Assembly: GCA_027886185.1 (NCBI GenBank)
Contig: WOAB01000583.1
Location: 806,001-870,000 of the forward strand
Length of the DNA: 64,000 nucleotides
Direction: 5' to 3'
Source: Rheum nobile
Taxonomy: Eukaryota > Streptophyta > Magnoliopsida > Caryophyllales > Polygonaceae
In this document: piece after piece, positions 42,119-52,769 of the stretch
Numbering within the stretch: position 1 is the first letter of the stretch
Layout: every line of letters starts with the position of its first letter
Program-made: the position numbers and the translations under genes
The notes under the pieces: model-generated
Database searches by the model: none
Told to the model about the DNA's origin: nothing
Seen by the model: the letters and a program-made list of their open reading frames with translations, nothing else

Positions 42119-44368
42119 CTATGCGGTCTTGTGTTCGACTGCGCTCTTCATGGAAGCGACGTAGCATTCTTTTGCGGTCCTTTGATCTCCTTTGATCTCT
42201 TGGACTCCCCATTCAGTGGGGAATTTGATGACTTGATGATACGTTGAAGGTACTGCCTTCATAGCGTGTATCCATGCCCTGCCAAGAATACAATTATAGA
42301 GAGACGGACAGTCTAGGACTAAGAATTTCACCTGTTGGTTGATTCCTCCAGCGTATGTGGTTAGAATGATTTTACCAGTCGTATGCTTAACCTCACCACT
42401 GAACCCGACCAGTGGGGTCGACTTCTTGATTAGGTCGTTCTCAGTCAGACCCATTTCTTTAAGAGCGTCAAGGGTTAGGAGGTTTGTAGAACTCCCTGTA
42501 TCGATTAGTACTCTCCGTATTAAACAATTACCAATAGACAAAGAGATTACCAGACCATCGTGGTGACTATCCGACCCGTCGGAATCGGATTCGTCGAATG
42601 TGACCGTCGGAAGGTCAGATGTCCTCCTTGGCTTGAATTCCGATGCCTCGGGCTTGTCGCCCTTCCTTTCCCTAGCGTGTCGCTTAGCCGTGGAGTATGT
42701 GTTTCCACATATATCCGATCCACCTGAAATGGTATTGACAACTTTTGTATGGACGGGAGATGGGGGTTTGTTCTGTTTTACCTGATCTCGACGTTCCATG
42801 GTGGCCTTTGCCCGCTCCGAGATTACGTCGCGCAAGAGCCCATGTGAGAGCAGCCTAGTGACTTCCTTCCGCAGGGCGATGCACTCGTCGGTCGAATGAC
42901 CGTGGTCGCCGTGGAATTCGCACCATCGACTCATGTCCTTCTTGACATCCGGTCGGTCGCTCTTTCGGGGCCATCTTACCTCTTTTCTGTATTTGTCGAA
43001 ACTCTTGACGAGCTCCGACACGGAAACATTGAAATTATAAGACTGGACCCTAGGAGGCAACGCCAGACCGTCTCTCCATTCCTGTGACCTGTCTTGGAAA
43101 GAGTTTACCTGATTTGGTTCATTTCGATTACGAGAATAGGGATGAGATCGTCTGTCTCGAAGGTTGTCGGGGGGATTTTTACGGTCGGATGGATCGGGTC
43201 TGCGTGAGGCTTTACGCGACTCTCGGTCTTCTTCCAATCTTACCTCGGCCATGGTTTTGGCTTGGACATCTTCAAAACTTTTACACGGGTACTTGGTAAT
43301 CTCGTCGTAGAGATTGCTGTCTTTGACCAGACCTTGTCGGAAGGCCTCAATGGAGGTTGTGACGTCGCAGTGGGGGATCACCACTTTTTCCTTATTGTAC
43401 ATGTTAAGATAATTCCAAAGGGGTTCGTTATACCTTTGTGTGACTCGGTAGAGGTCACTTGATTGTCTTTCGAGCCTTCGACTCCTAGCAAATTGACTCT
43501 TGAAAGAGTTGACCAGATCCGCAAAGGATGTAATCATTCCCTGAGGCAAACGCATAAACCACGTTAGTGCGGGACCCGCGAGGGTTATGCCAAAGCTTTT
43601 GCACATGACAGCCTCGCGGCTCTCCCTTGAAACAGATGCGGCCATTAGTTTTTGTTTATAGAGAGAGATATGGTCATCTGGATCGGTGGTGCCGTCGAAC
43701 GTCGCCATGTTGGGGAGATGGAAATTCTTGGGGATCTCGACCCTTGCGATTTCTTCGACGAACGGGGATTCTTCGAATCCGCCGGACGTTTCCCTCTCGA
43801 TTGGTTGCGGGACTCCTGGGAGCATGTTGAAGCGATCGTCGATCGTCTTCATGTGTCTGTCGAGCGTCTGCTGGAAAAGAGCCAGGACATCTAACGGATT
43901 GGTAACCTGCGGTTCGTCGATACGGGCCCCAGCAGACCCGATCGGTGTGGAAAAGGTGACATGGTTAGTCGAAAATGGACTAGCGAAAGGAGTTCGAGAC
44001 GTACCCTCAGTGTGTCCGGGACGTCGTATGCTCGGAGGCATCGGCTCGATGTTGTCCATGTCGAGGCGTGTTCGGACGCCGCCGTGGACGGGCACGTTCC
44101 TAGATCCTGAAGCCACTGACTGTACCTGTGACTTAATAGACTCATTTTCACGGGTTAGTTGCGCGATCTCGGCTTCGGATTGGGTTGACAAAGCGGCTAG
44201 GGCCTCGGTCTTTTGGCGTTGCTGAGCTAGTTCCTCTTGAAGGGTGGCCATTTTTTGGGAAAGTTCTTGGAACTGGGTTGGAGTAGGATTTTCGGTTGTG
44301 ATTACTGCATCTTGGGTTCCGTCTTCGAGACGTGGTTCTTGGTTGTCGGTAGGTGGGTCAATAGTCAT
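42119..44368 (-). CDS. gag-pro: E gag-protease (749 codons, intact)
   Basis: Starts 56 bp inside the LTR. The N-terminus has a predicted coiled coil (about residues 30-85). The retrotransposon gag core (about 215-370) includes a PNMATFDGTTDPDDH motif. A basic linker follows, then a zinc knuckle with C483, H486, H491 and C496 of the Tat type. The aspartic protease active site DTGSS starts at D623, followed by a LGRAW motif. It ends at TAG 42119-42121, whose next six bases are CAACCA. Pol continues in the same frame without another stop for hundreds of codons, so readthrough or a recent nonsense mutation are both possible. Confidence 0.9.
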   Translation of the reverse strand: MTIDPPTDNQEPRLEDGTQDAVITTENPTPTQFQELSQKMATLQEELAQQRQKTEALAALSTQSEAEIAQLTRENESIKSQVQSVASGSRNVPVHGGVRTRLDMDNIEPMPPSIRRPGHTEGTSRTPFASPFSTNHVTFSTPIGSAGARIDEPQVTNPLDVLALFQQTLDRHMKTIDDRFNMLPGVPQPIERETSGGFEESPFVEEIARVEIPKNFHLPNMATFDGTTDPDDHISLYKQKLMAASVSRESREAVMCKSFGITLAGPALTWFMRLPQGMITSFADLVNSFKSQFARSRRLERQSSDLYRVTQRYNEPLWNYLNMYNKEKVVIPHCDVTTSIEAFRQGLVKDSNLYDEITKYPCKSFEDVQAKTMAEVRLEEDRESRKASRRPDPSDRKNPPDNLRDRRSHPYSRNRNEPNQVNSFQDRSQEWRDGLALPPRVQSYNFNVSVSELVKSFDKYRKEVRWPRKSDRPDVKKDMSRWCEFHGDHGHSTDECIALRKEVTRLLSHGLLRDVISERAKATMERRDQVKQNKPPSPVHTKVVNTISGGSDICGNTYSTAKRHARERKGDKPEASEFKPRRTSDLPTVTFDESDSDGSDSHHDGLVISLSIGNCLIRRVLIDTGSSTNLLTLDALKEMGLTENDLIKKSTPLVGFSGEVKHTTGKIILTTYAGGINQQVKFLVLDCPSLYNCILGRAWIHAMKAVPSTYHQVIKFPTEWGVQEIKGDQRTAKECYVASMKSAVEHKTA

Positions 44369-44402
44369 GGTTGGAAAGTTTCGGAAGGGTGATCGGCAAG
44401 TT

Positions 44403-44423
44403 GCCCCACGGTGGGCGCCAAAT
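44403..44423 (-). promoter_or_regulatory. Primer-binding site of E
   Basis: The minus strand reads ATTTGGCGCCCACCGTGGGG directly after the LTR end, the Tat-lineage type of site (TGGCGCC plus a lineage-specific tail). The primer tRNA was not assigned. Confidence 0.8.
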
Positions 44424-45094
44424 TGTTTTGGGGCGAAAGGATCGGACGACCTAAATCGCCTTAGACGGGGTAACTAGTCGATCGGGTGATAGAGAACAAT
44501 CCAAACCAAGCAGATAATTGACAAGCAAAGAATAAATGTAGAATAGTGAGATGATTTTATTAGATAATGTATTGATCGGATCGAATCGAGATACAACTTA
44601 TCATAGTTTAGACCGAGTGGTCGTGTAGGACTCGACCGATGACTTTTAGGTGGCGACCGGTGGAGAGTAAGCATAGATGATTGCTGGAGAGCTAAGCGGG
44701 CAGCGTAAGTGTTGTTCTGATTCGTTTGTGAGCCAGGATGCTTGTGTGTCTAGCGTTAATGTGTTCGTATCCTCTTATCTTCTTCGTCGTCCAAATATGG
44801 TAAGTTCTTTTCCATTGTGACCGTTATGTTTTTCTAATATCTTCGTCTTCAATGCCGGGAGCAATGGCAAGGATTATGCCATTTAATTGCTGCAATTATA
44901 GTGGTTTGAATGTTGTGGACGTTGCGTGATCTGGGCATTAAATGTATGGCGAGATTCTCGCGATCCTGTCGGAGGGCATTCGACCAGAGAAGTCTTGTCG
45001 CCTCCTCTGGGCCTTCTCCTTGTTTCTTCCGATCTGCAACGGGCTTGGGCTCGATTCACTTGATCCACCTTCTCCGGGGATGCCAGGACCAACA
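44424..45094 (-). repeat. 5' LTR of element E (671 bp)
   Basis: Same ends and length as the copy at 34980-35650, with no indels and 14 substitutions by eye. Small frames on either strand within both LTR copies are repeat shadows. Confidence 0.95.
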
Positions 45095-47606
45095 GTTATC
45101 ATCAGCTCAGGATTCGTGAGGAAGATATTTCGAGGACTGCATTCCAGACGAGATATGGTCACTACGAGTTCGTAGTCATGCCATTTGGACTTACCAATGC
45201 TCCAACAGTCTTCATGGATCTGATGAACCGATATTTTCACCAGTACTTGGATAAGTTCGTGGTGGTCTTCATCGACGACATTTTGATCTACTCCCCGAGC
45301 GTGAAAGCTCATGAGGAACATCTTCGGATTATTTTATCAGTCCTTAGACAAAATCAACTATATGTGAAATTGTCTAAGTGCGACTTTTGGATCAAGGAAG
45401 TGGCTTTCTTAGGCCATGTGATCAATGAGAATGGGGTGATAGTTGATCCCCAGAAGATTGAAGCAGTAGCCAATTGGAAGCGGCCTCAGAACGTGAAGGA
45501 GGTGCGTAGTTTCCTAGGACTTGCGGGATACTACAGACGGTTCATAGAGGGATTTTCTAAGATCGCTCTACCTATGACCGGTCTGCTCCACAAGGTCCAC
45601 AAGACGTTTGTTTGGAATGACAAGTGCGAGGCCAGTTTTCAAAAGATAAAGCAATGTCTGACCTCCGTACCAATATTGACGCTGCCAGAAGGAACTGATG
45701 ATTTTGCGGTCTATAGCGATTCTTCGAAAAATGGGTTGGGATGTGTGTTGATGCAAAGAGGCAAGGTTATTGCTTACGCATCAAGACAGCTAAAAACCTA
45801 TGAAGAAAACTATCCGACGCATGATCTGGAGTTAGCAGCAGTAGTGTTTGCGCTGAAGATTTGGAGGCACTATCTTTATGGTGTGAGGTGCCAAGTCTTC
45901 ACTGATCATAAGAGTCTCAAGTATATATTTACTCAGAAAGAGCTGAATATGAGACAACGTCGCTGGTTGGAGCTACTCAAAGACTACGACATCGAATTGC
46001 TGTATCACCCGGGCAAGGCTAATGTAGTAGCTGATGCATTAAGCCGGAAGACACCGCACGAGACTGTAGTGGCTTTGCTTGTTGCTCAGACCAAGCTGAA
46101 CCAAGAATTATGCGAGATTGAAGTCTTGTACGATCAACGTCGTGGATACCTAAGTATGCTTGAGATTCAAGCTACGCTTCTTGACCAGATCAAGGAGAAG
46201 CAGGTCGATGATGTAATTTTGGTGAAGCTATGTAGCGAAGTAATGGACGGGAAAACTCCCGGTTTCGTGATTCAGGAAGATGGATCACTCTGGTTTCAGG
46301 ACCGGATTTGTGTGCCTGACGTTGAGGGACTCTGCCAATTGGTGATGAGGGAAGCCCATTTGTCAGCCTATTCTGTACATCTAGGCTCTAGCAAGATGTA
46401 CAAGGACCTCATAATGAAGTTCTAGTGGCCCAATATAAAGTGAGATATGGCAGAATTTGTGGCAAAATGCTTGACTTGTCAGAAGGTCAAGATTGAACAC
46501 CGAAGACCCGGTGGAGAATTGCTACCTCTTCCAGTTCCAGAATGGAAGTGAGTGGACATTGCAATAGATTTCGTCACAGGGCTACCTAAAGCTCGAAGTC
46601 AGAAGGATGCTATATGGGTTATCGTTGACAGGCTCACGAAGAGTGCTCACTTCGTGGCTATCAAGACAACATGGGGAACCCAGAAGCTGTCAGAAGTTTT
46701 TTACACGAGGTTATCCGGTTGCATGGTACTCCAAAGACCATTGTATCGGATCGCGATGGCCGATTCATGTCAAGATTCTGGAAGGAATTGCACAAGGCCA
46801 TGGGAACCGAGTTAAGGTTCAGTACTGCGTTTCATCCTCAAACGGATGGATAGTCTGAGAGGACCATCCAGACGTTGGAGGATTTGCTGAGAGCTTGTGT
46901 ACTCGATCTTCTGACTAGCTGGGAAGACAGCCTGAGTCTGATAGAGTTCACATACAACAATAGCTGGCATGCTACTATTAAGATGGCTCCATTCGAGGCT
47001 TTGTACGGTCGAAAGTGTAGATCTCCGATTTGTTGGGATGAGAATGCCGACAAGATTCTGCTCGGACCAGAACTAGTCGAACGGACTGCCTCGGACATTG
47101 CTTTGATAAGACAAAGGATGTTGATGGCCCAGAGTCGACATAAGTCTTACGCTGATCCGAAGCGTAGCAATGTTGAGTTTGAGGTTGGTGATAAAGTGTT
47201 TGTAAAGGTATCGCCGACCAAAGGTGTATTCAGATTTGGTAAGCGTGGGAAGCTTAACCCTCGCTACGTGGGACCATTTGAGATCCTTGATAGGGTGGGA
47301 TCTCTAGCATACCGTTTGGCATTGCCGCCATCGGCACATCCAGTGCACAACGTGTTCCACATATCCTTGTTAAGGAAGTACGTGCCAGATGAATCTCATG
47401 TGCTGAGTTATGAAGACATCGAGATCCAGGCAAATGGCACCTATGAGGAGATACCTATGCGTATTCTCGAGCGCCGTGAGAAGCATCTACGCAACAAGGT
47501 TGTACCGTTGGTACGAATTTTGTGGTCCAAGTCAGGAACCGAAGAGGTTACTTGGGAAACTGAAGAGGATATGCTTAGACGCTTTCCCGAGTTGTTTTCG
47601 GCCTAG
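45095..47606 (+). pseudogene. pol: D pol continued: RT, RNase H, integrase, multiple stops and a frameshift
   Basis: Resumes in frame at 45100 after E. FIDD of RT is at 45268-45279. RNase H keeps its acidic residues (VYSDSSKNG, DLELAAV, TDHKSL). Stops are at 46423-46425, 46441-46443 and 46549-46551. A 1-bp deletion near 46697 shifts the integrase frame, and TAG at 46851-46853 follows. The rest is open to 47606. Every nonsense codon is explained by a G-to-A or C-to-T change relative to C, as expected of old methylated copies. Confidence 0.9.
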
Positions 47607-47650
47607 AATAGCCAAGTTTCGGGGTCGAAACTTCTTTTAAGGGGGGGTAA
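47607..47650 (+). promoter_or_regulatory. Polypurine tract of D
   Basis: TTTTAAGGGGGGGTAA immediately precedes the LTR at 47651. The TTTCGGGGTCGAAAC phrase before it occurs once here but twice in C. Confidence 0.8.
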
Positions 47651-49748
47651 TGTAATTTCCCTCATTTTATAAGGATATTTTGGAATTTTTCCAACTCCCG
47701 TATTACTAGTCGGATTAATTTTAGAGAGTTTCGGACATTCTGTAATTGGTTTGAACTCTGTAAATTTTTCTGAGTAATATAAAATACAATTGACATGTTT
47801 TCGGGGTTAATTTGTCGATCGTGTACAAATATATTTAACCCGGGGTTAAGTTATTTAACCATAAGCTAATCGGTTAAGGAGGGTAAAAATTGGGTTTGAC
47901 TGCACCCCGCGGTAAGGCGCCCACCGCACCCCGCGACAAAGGCCAAAACAGAGTCGGCTTCGTCTTCTTCGCGATAAGCTTGGCTGACTCCCGGCGTTGT
48001 CAGTCCTTGGCAGCCCAAGTGGCTCTACCCTTTGCTCCCTTGTTCCCTGGCTTGTCCCCTTAGAGGTGGCTCTTGTTGGGCTATAAAAGGGAGGCGAGAT
48101 CAGAGGAGAGATCGCTCCATCTTCCTCCTCTGTTCTCCTCTATTTTTTCCTCCATTAAAACCGAGTTTGTGAGCTTCGTTTGAGAAGAGCTTGAAGCCTT
48201 TGAGTGTTGGAGAAGGTGCTCCTAAGTGTTGTGCTAAGGTTTAAGGAGTTGGGAGATCAAACCATAGACGAATCGAAGTCGATCGAATCAGTTTGGGTGA
48301 ATTCCATTGAAACGTTGTCGAGCTCGCCACTGTCAGTCCACCGCACCCCACGGCAAGCTCCCACCGCACCCCGCGGCGAGCCTTGTCCGAGTGTGTGTTC
48401 GTGGGTGCTTGGCTTTGGGCGAGGCTCGATTCCTTTGATTCTTTTCCTATTCTTTTAGATTCAATTATGAGAATATTGAATCTAACTTAGGGTCTCGTTA
48501 TGGGTCATTTCTTAGGGATTTATTATCCAAGATCTGCCCCAGTTTCAGATCCAGGAACTTGACGTTTCTAAAGCTTTGTTCGAACTCGTCGGATCTAAGG
48601 CAAGTGGCGGTTCGCTCTTGCTCATCATTCCATACTTCCATTAATTATCAATTGTTTAGTTGTTAATTAATTTGGGATGATTCTTGTTTATGTTGGGAAC
48701 AGTTGTGTTAATTAATATGATTAAAATCTGATATTATAATAGGTTGTATATTCTGCTAGAATCGACGCTATTATAGTTATATTGTGTAGGTGTGGGCCGT
48801 GATGGCTTTGATGTGGACTATTACTGTGCTGAACTGTTAGTTAGCATGAATATTCGTAGGAACGCTTGGACCTTGCGAGGTCCATTCGTTTCTTTATAAC
48901 TGGCAAATAACAGGGCGATCAAGACCCTATGCCAAACTTTCTGGTCATGACCAACCGAGATGTGGATATAGAGTCTTGGACTCTGCGATGTGGATTTAAA
49001 AGCTTATAACGTGATGTGGTAGTTTTGGAATTAAATCAGATAAGTGCCTTTGTCGTACATAATTAATATACCTTGGCGAGTAGTGCAGCTAGGCTGTAGT
49101 GCAGCTAGGAAAGCTCGTCTTGATTTTTTAAACGCTTGTGTGTAATTAGTAATGTTCCCCAACATTTGTCATGTTTCCGATAAGGCTCATTTCCTTGGAG
49201 TCTCCTTTTGGGATTGATTGTTGTGAGACTCGGTCTCCAGAGTCCTCCCTTGATCATGCCTTTTCATGTATTCAGTAGAAGTATGGTGGTTGACTATCGT
49301 GATCGACTTTTATTCGAGAGACGCTGAGTCTAACCTAATACGACTACTTCGAACCACTCTGCTTTATACCCTTGCGTAGTCTTTCATTAGACTAACCAAC
49401 CGTAATTGTTCTCTGCATGGTTGGCTGGTGTCATCCATTTGATTCGGCACATCAGATAAATTGAGGATCCGAGAAGGATAGAGCGACTATGAGGATGAAC
49501 GGTGTTTTGATGAGTTACTTTGTTATTTAGATTAAGACTTCCGCTGTAATAATTCCGATATTGTATTTTGATGGGTTTGGAAATTGTTGTATTTCTGAGA
49601 CTTTGGTTTTAATGAAAGTTGTAATATTTGGTATTATAATTGTGGTTTGATGGTTTATATCGACTAGAAAAGCCAGGGGTGACTTCGGGATGTTATATCT
49701 GAAGTCACTGGCAGTAATACTTTCAAGATGAAATTTGGAGGTGTTACA
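47651..49748 (+). repeat. 3' LTR of element D (2098 bp)
   Basis: TGTAATTTCCC...GGTGTTACA, then AAAGT. It is colinear with the 5' LTR except for a 35-bp loss between AAGACTTCCGCTGT repeats. Two of its four palindrome words have single substitutions (at about 47926-47937 and 48341-48353). Confidence 0.95.
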
Positions 49749-50150
49749 AAAGTGGGTGTGGACGTCGTCGTGCTCCGTCCGCAGCAGCGCCGAATCGATC
49801 CCATCTTTCATCGTCATCGTGAAAACCATCACCCGCTCGTCACAGCACGAATTCACCACTCCGTCCATGATATTCAACATCTTCGTCTAAGGAGACGCGG
49901 TGAGTCATCGGAGGCGAGCGCCGAGAAACTCGTCGTCGAGGGATTGGTTAGGGTTTAGGGAGAGGGGGCTCTGAGTACGCTTGGTAGGGTTAGAGAAGAG
50001 ATTTGTGAGATGAGATTCTTCGAGAGAGTGGAAGGAATTGAGGTAGAAGGAGAGCTGGCAGTAGAGGTGATTCTCTTGGCGATTCGAATCGGTGAATTGC
50101 GGGACCTTCCGATGAAAATCACAATGGAGTTTATTACTAATTTGTAGGTG
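49749..50150 (-). pseudogene. AAA-ATPase (BCS1-like) N-terminal part with internal deletion
   Basis: On the minus strand a frame from about 50150 encodes a KVPQF...QENHLY...YLNS segment and an LTNLFS motif, then DDEFLGARL. These are typical of the N-terminal AAA-associated domain of plant BCS1-like ATPases. It then jumps, past two stops, to LNIMDGVVNSC and ERVMVFTM of the AAA domain. Roughly the segment holding Walker A and Walker B is missing. The arginine-finger motif (normally LRPGR) reads LRTEH. The frame continues across D's insertion site into 30915. The upstream end is uncertain because F inserted at 50157. Confidence 0.85.
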
Positions 50151-50156
50151 TGATAT

Positions 50157-50843
50157 TGAAGGAATTGTGTCCTTTCATCAAAGATGCAATTACTGATTAT
50201 GAAGTGGGACCGTTTATGGAGATATTTAATCCGGTGATTTTAGGTAGTCATAGTGCTTTGCTAGAAGCCAACTATGATTTATAGACTATATGTTATAAAG
50301 TATATCATAAAGTCTATTGTTATTATTACCGGGTCCTACGAGGTCACACCCTTAGAGTTTGGACTAGATCAGTTTAATAGGGAGACATATTATATAAAGT
50401 ATATGATATAAAGTTATATGTGATATGACTTGGGAGATAAGGCTTGTTGATAATAAAGAGTTATTATTAACAATAAAAGATATAATTATTTAGGAAATAA
50501 GATATCTATACATGGTAATATAAAAGGAGGGCTTTCTAGGAGAAAACCCTAATCCAACATCATACCCACACGGCTGCCTCCTTCTCCCTGGAGCTCTCCT
50601 CGTTCGCCTTCGTTCCTCGCTCTAGCAACCGAGTCCCAGGCGATCCAGATCCAAGCTCGGGTGGACCAAATAGAGGAGTCACACGTGAGGCTCTATTCTC
50701 TCCATTCCAATAGATAGAAACACGCATTAAAAGGTACTTGATTCTTCCTATCTATGATCTATTTGGTTTGTGCATGAGATCCTTGGTTAGATGTTAGGAA
50801 ATTGTTTCCTGAAATTCCGCTTTACGCATCTAAAATCCCAACA
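50157..50843 (+). repeat. 5' LTR of element F (687 bp)
   Basis: TGAAGGAATTG...CCCAACA, followed by the primer site TGGTATCAG at 50845-50853. A TATA-like segment (GTAATATAAAAGGAG, about 50515-50529) lies in the middle. Confidence 0.95.
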
Positions 50844-52769
50844 GTGGTATCAGTTGCCTCTTGCATAAATTGATTAGATCAAATTTAAAGTTTTTAAATT
50901 TTGATGCATGTTCATGATTATCTTGATTCAATTAGATGGAAAATTGATATGTAGATTAAATTTGCATGATTAAAAATTTAGATTTTGATCGATTGGATTA
51001 ACAAAGTTTAGAACTTTCAATTTGAATATGCATGTAAAATTGTTCTACATAAAAAGTTGTAAATTTACCCATGAATAAAGTTATGACTTTTGCCGCGTTC
51101 GATTCGGATCGCACAACTGCTCTAGAAAGAAATCCGCGGTCGCGGATCTGGGTTCTGGAAAAAAAAATGCGCGTTTTTCCGCGGTCGCGGATCTGGGCTT
51201 GGAAGTTTTCGCGGGCGCGATTACTGAACCGCGGTCGCGGTTACGTGTTCTGGGCTCGGCTGGTTTTTCGACTTGGGTGACTCGACCGGATCGGCTTGGT
51301 ATTTGACCGAACCGAACAGGGCCGAACCAGCCCACGCTTGAACCGGCATGAACCAGACACATAGGGTTCGGTAAGACCGAACGGGCTCGAGCAATCCATG
51401 GTCTGTTTCGGTTTGACCGAACCGGCTTGGACTCGCCTGGCTCGCAAACTGAACTGGGTTCGGTTTGGGTGAAGCCAGCTCGACAGGCTGGGCAGGTGGC
51501 TCGCATTAGACCGATTCACAGTCTGACATGGTCCACATGGCTCGCTTTGGGTAAATTTTACAATAAAGGATTGTCCTAAAAAGAACTAGATAAGATCTTG
51601 GTTGACAAATTAGATAATATATGATATTGTCTAAAATATATCTTCCTAAAAGTTGTTAGGAAATATTCCCACTTACTTAAATTAGGATATTTGATATTTT
51701 GCTTTAATTGATGCATATCTTATCCAATATTGCAATTTAATGATTAATTATGATTAATGCTACATATTAATTTCATTTGAATCAAGATAATGATGTAATA
51801 TTATTTTATCAAGAGATGATTAATTTAACATTGGATGTTTTTAAATTGTCTATATAATATATGATATTATAATTGCATGTATATTTTATTTTGATATTAT
51901 TGCATGCGGTGACTAGTATGGCCCACATTAGGATAGATAAATACGATATGCGCATCGTTGTGTTTTTCTGGAAACACGATCTGCGTATCGTTATGTATTT
52001 TTGTAATTTAAATTTCTGCAAGAGAGTTTATTTCAATTATATGTAAGACAAGAAGAAGAAGATTCTAAGAAGACCAAAGGATGGAGATCCATGGAGGATA
52101 CTAAGGATCAAGATCCTAGAGTAACAAGAGCCATGAAGATTAGATATTTAATTTTGGTTTTTTAGGGGCCATACTAGGATCACATTTAATTACTGCATTA
52201 CTTGAATGCTTTATGATTTCCCACTTTGCATGCTTGCTTGTTTATGCTATTTTATTCACTAGTAAATAAACAACCATTGCATGCTTAAGTCCCTTAATAG
52301 AATATTGAGATAATGCATTTCCATATCATAACCATGAGGCCCTTGGAATTCGTTGGATAGTTTTCGCCCTAGCGAGCTGTCCTTCCTTGACCTTGGGATA
52401 GTGCGGGTATGTCTAATAGGGGCATGCTGCCTTGGTATGGTTACACTCAATAAGAGACCAAAAGGCTCAGTTTTGGATCTTGAGGCATAAGGATGAGTCT
52501 TACATAAGATGTGACCATCAACCAAGAATTATAAGGTGTTATAATTAGTAACGGGTTTACTTACCTTGATTACATGAGACTTGGGGAAGTGCCTTAGTAC
52601 GCTCGAGTTTCATCTACGATAGGATCTTGGAATCATTTTACTCACAAGGGAAAAGATAATTGAGTAGAATGTGCAATAACTTACTGTTTATAGTTTGTCT
52701 AAATTTTAAGTTCTTGCATGTCAAGCATAATTTATCTGCATGTTTTATTCCGTTTTGTAGTTACTAGCT
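50844..52769 (+). other. F 5' leader (1.9 kb) with three CCGCGGTCGCGG words
   Basis: Noncoding and mostly AT-rich, but 51110-51540 is GC-rich. CCGCGGTCGCGG occurs at 51134-51145, 51179-51190 and 51229-51240. It is followed by an array of GACCGAACC/GGTTCGGT words (51290-51470) able to form alternative hairpins. Frames on either strand in this part are repeat artefacts. The word is the exact reverse complement of element C's LTR word, although C is a Ty3/gypsy element. Confidence 0.7.

Larger units (their letters stand above)
34980..45094 (-). mobile_element. Element E: Tat-lineage Ty3/gypsy, complete, with antisense gene
   Basis: Two 671-bp LTRs with 14 differences by eye (2.1%) are flanked by GTTAT (34975-34979 and 45095-45099). 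Order on the minus strand: 5' LTR, primer site, gag-protease, RT, RNase H, a second RNase H, integrase, 42-bp tandem array, an antisense gene on the plus strand, 3' LTR. Dual RNase H and extra ORFs between pol and the 3' LTR are known traits of the Tat lineage (Tat, Retand and Ogre relatives). Three stops in integrase show that this copy is decaying. Confidence 0.95.
30916..49748 (+). mobile_element. Element D: Tekay-like Ty3/gypsy, both LTRs, split by E
   Basis: A perfect duplication AAAGT (30911-30915 and 49749-49753) flanks LTRs of 2133 and 2098 bp. Without E it is about 8.7 kb. The internal region has an initiator-Met type primer site, an acidic gag N-terminus, a deleted gag core, then protease, RT, RNase H and integrase with many stops. 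It is inserted in the AAA-ATPase pseudogene: removing D and one AAAGT copy restores the reading frame across the junction. Confidence 0.95.
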
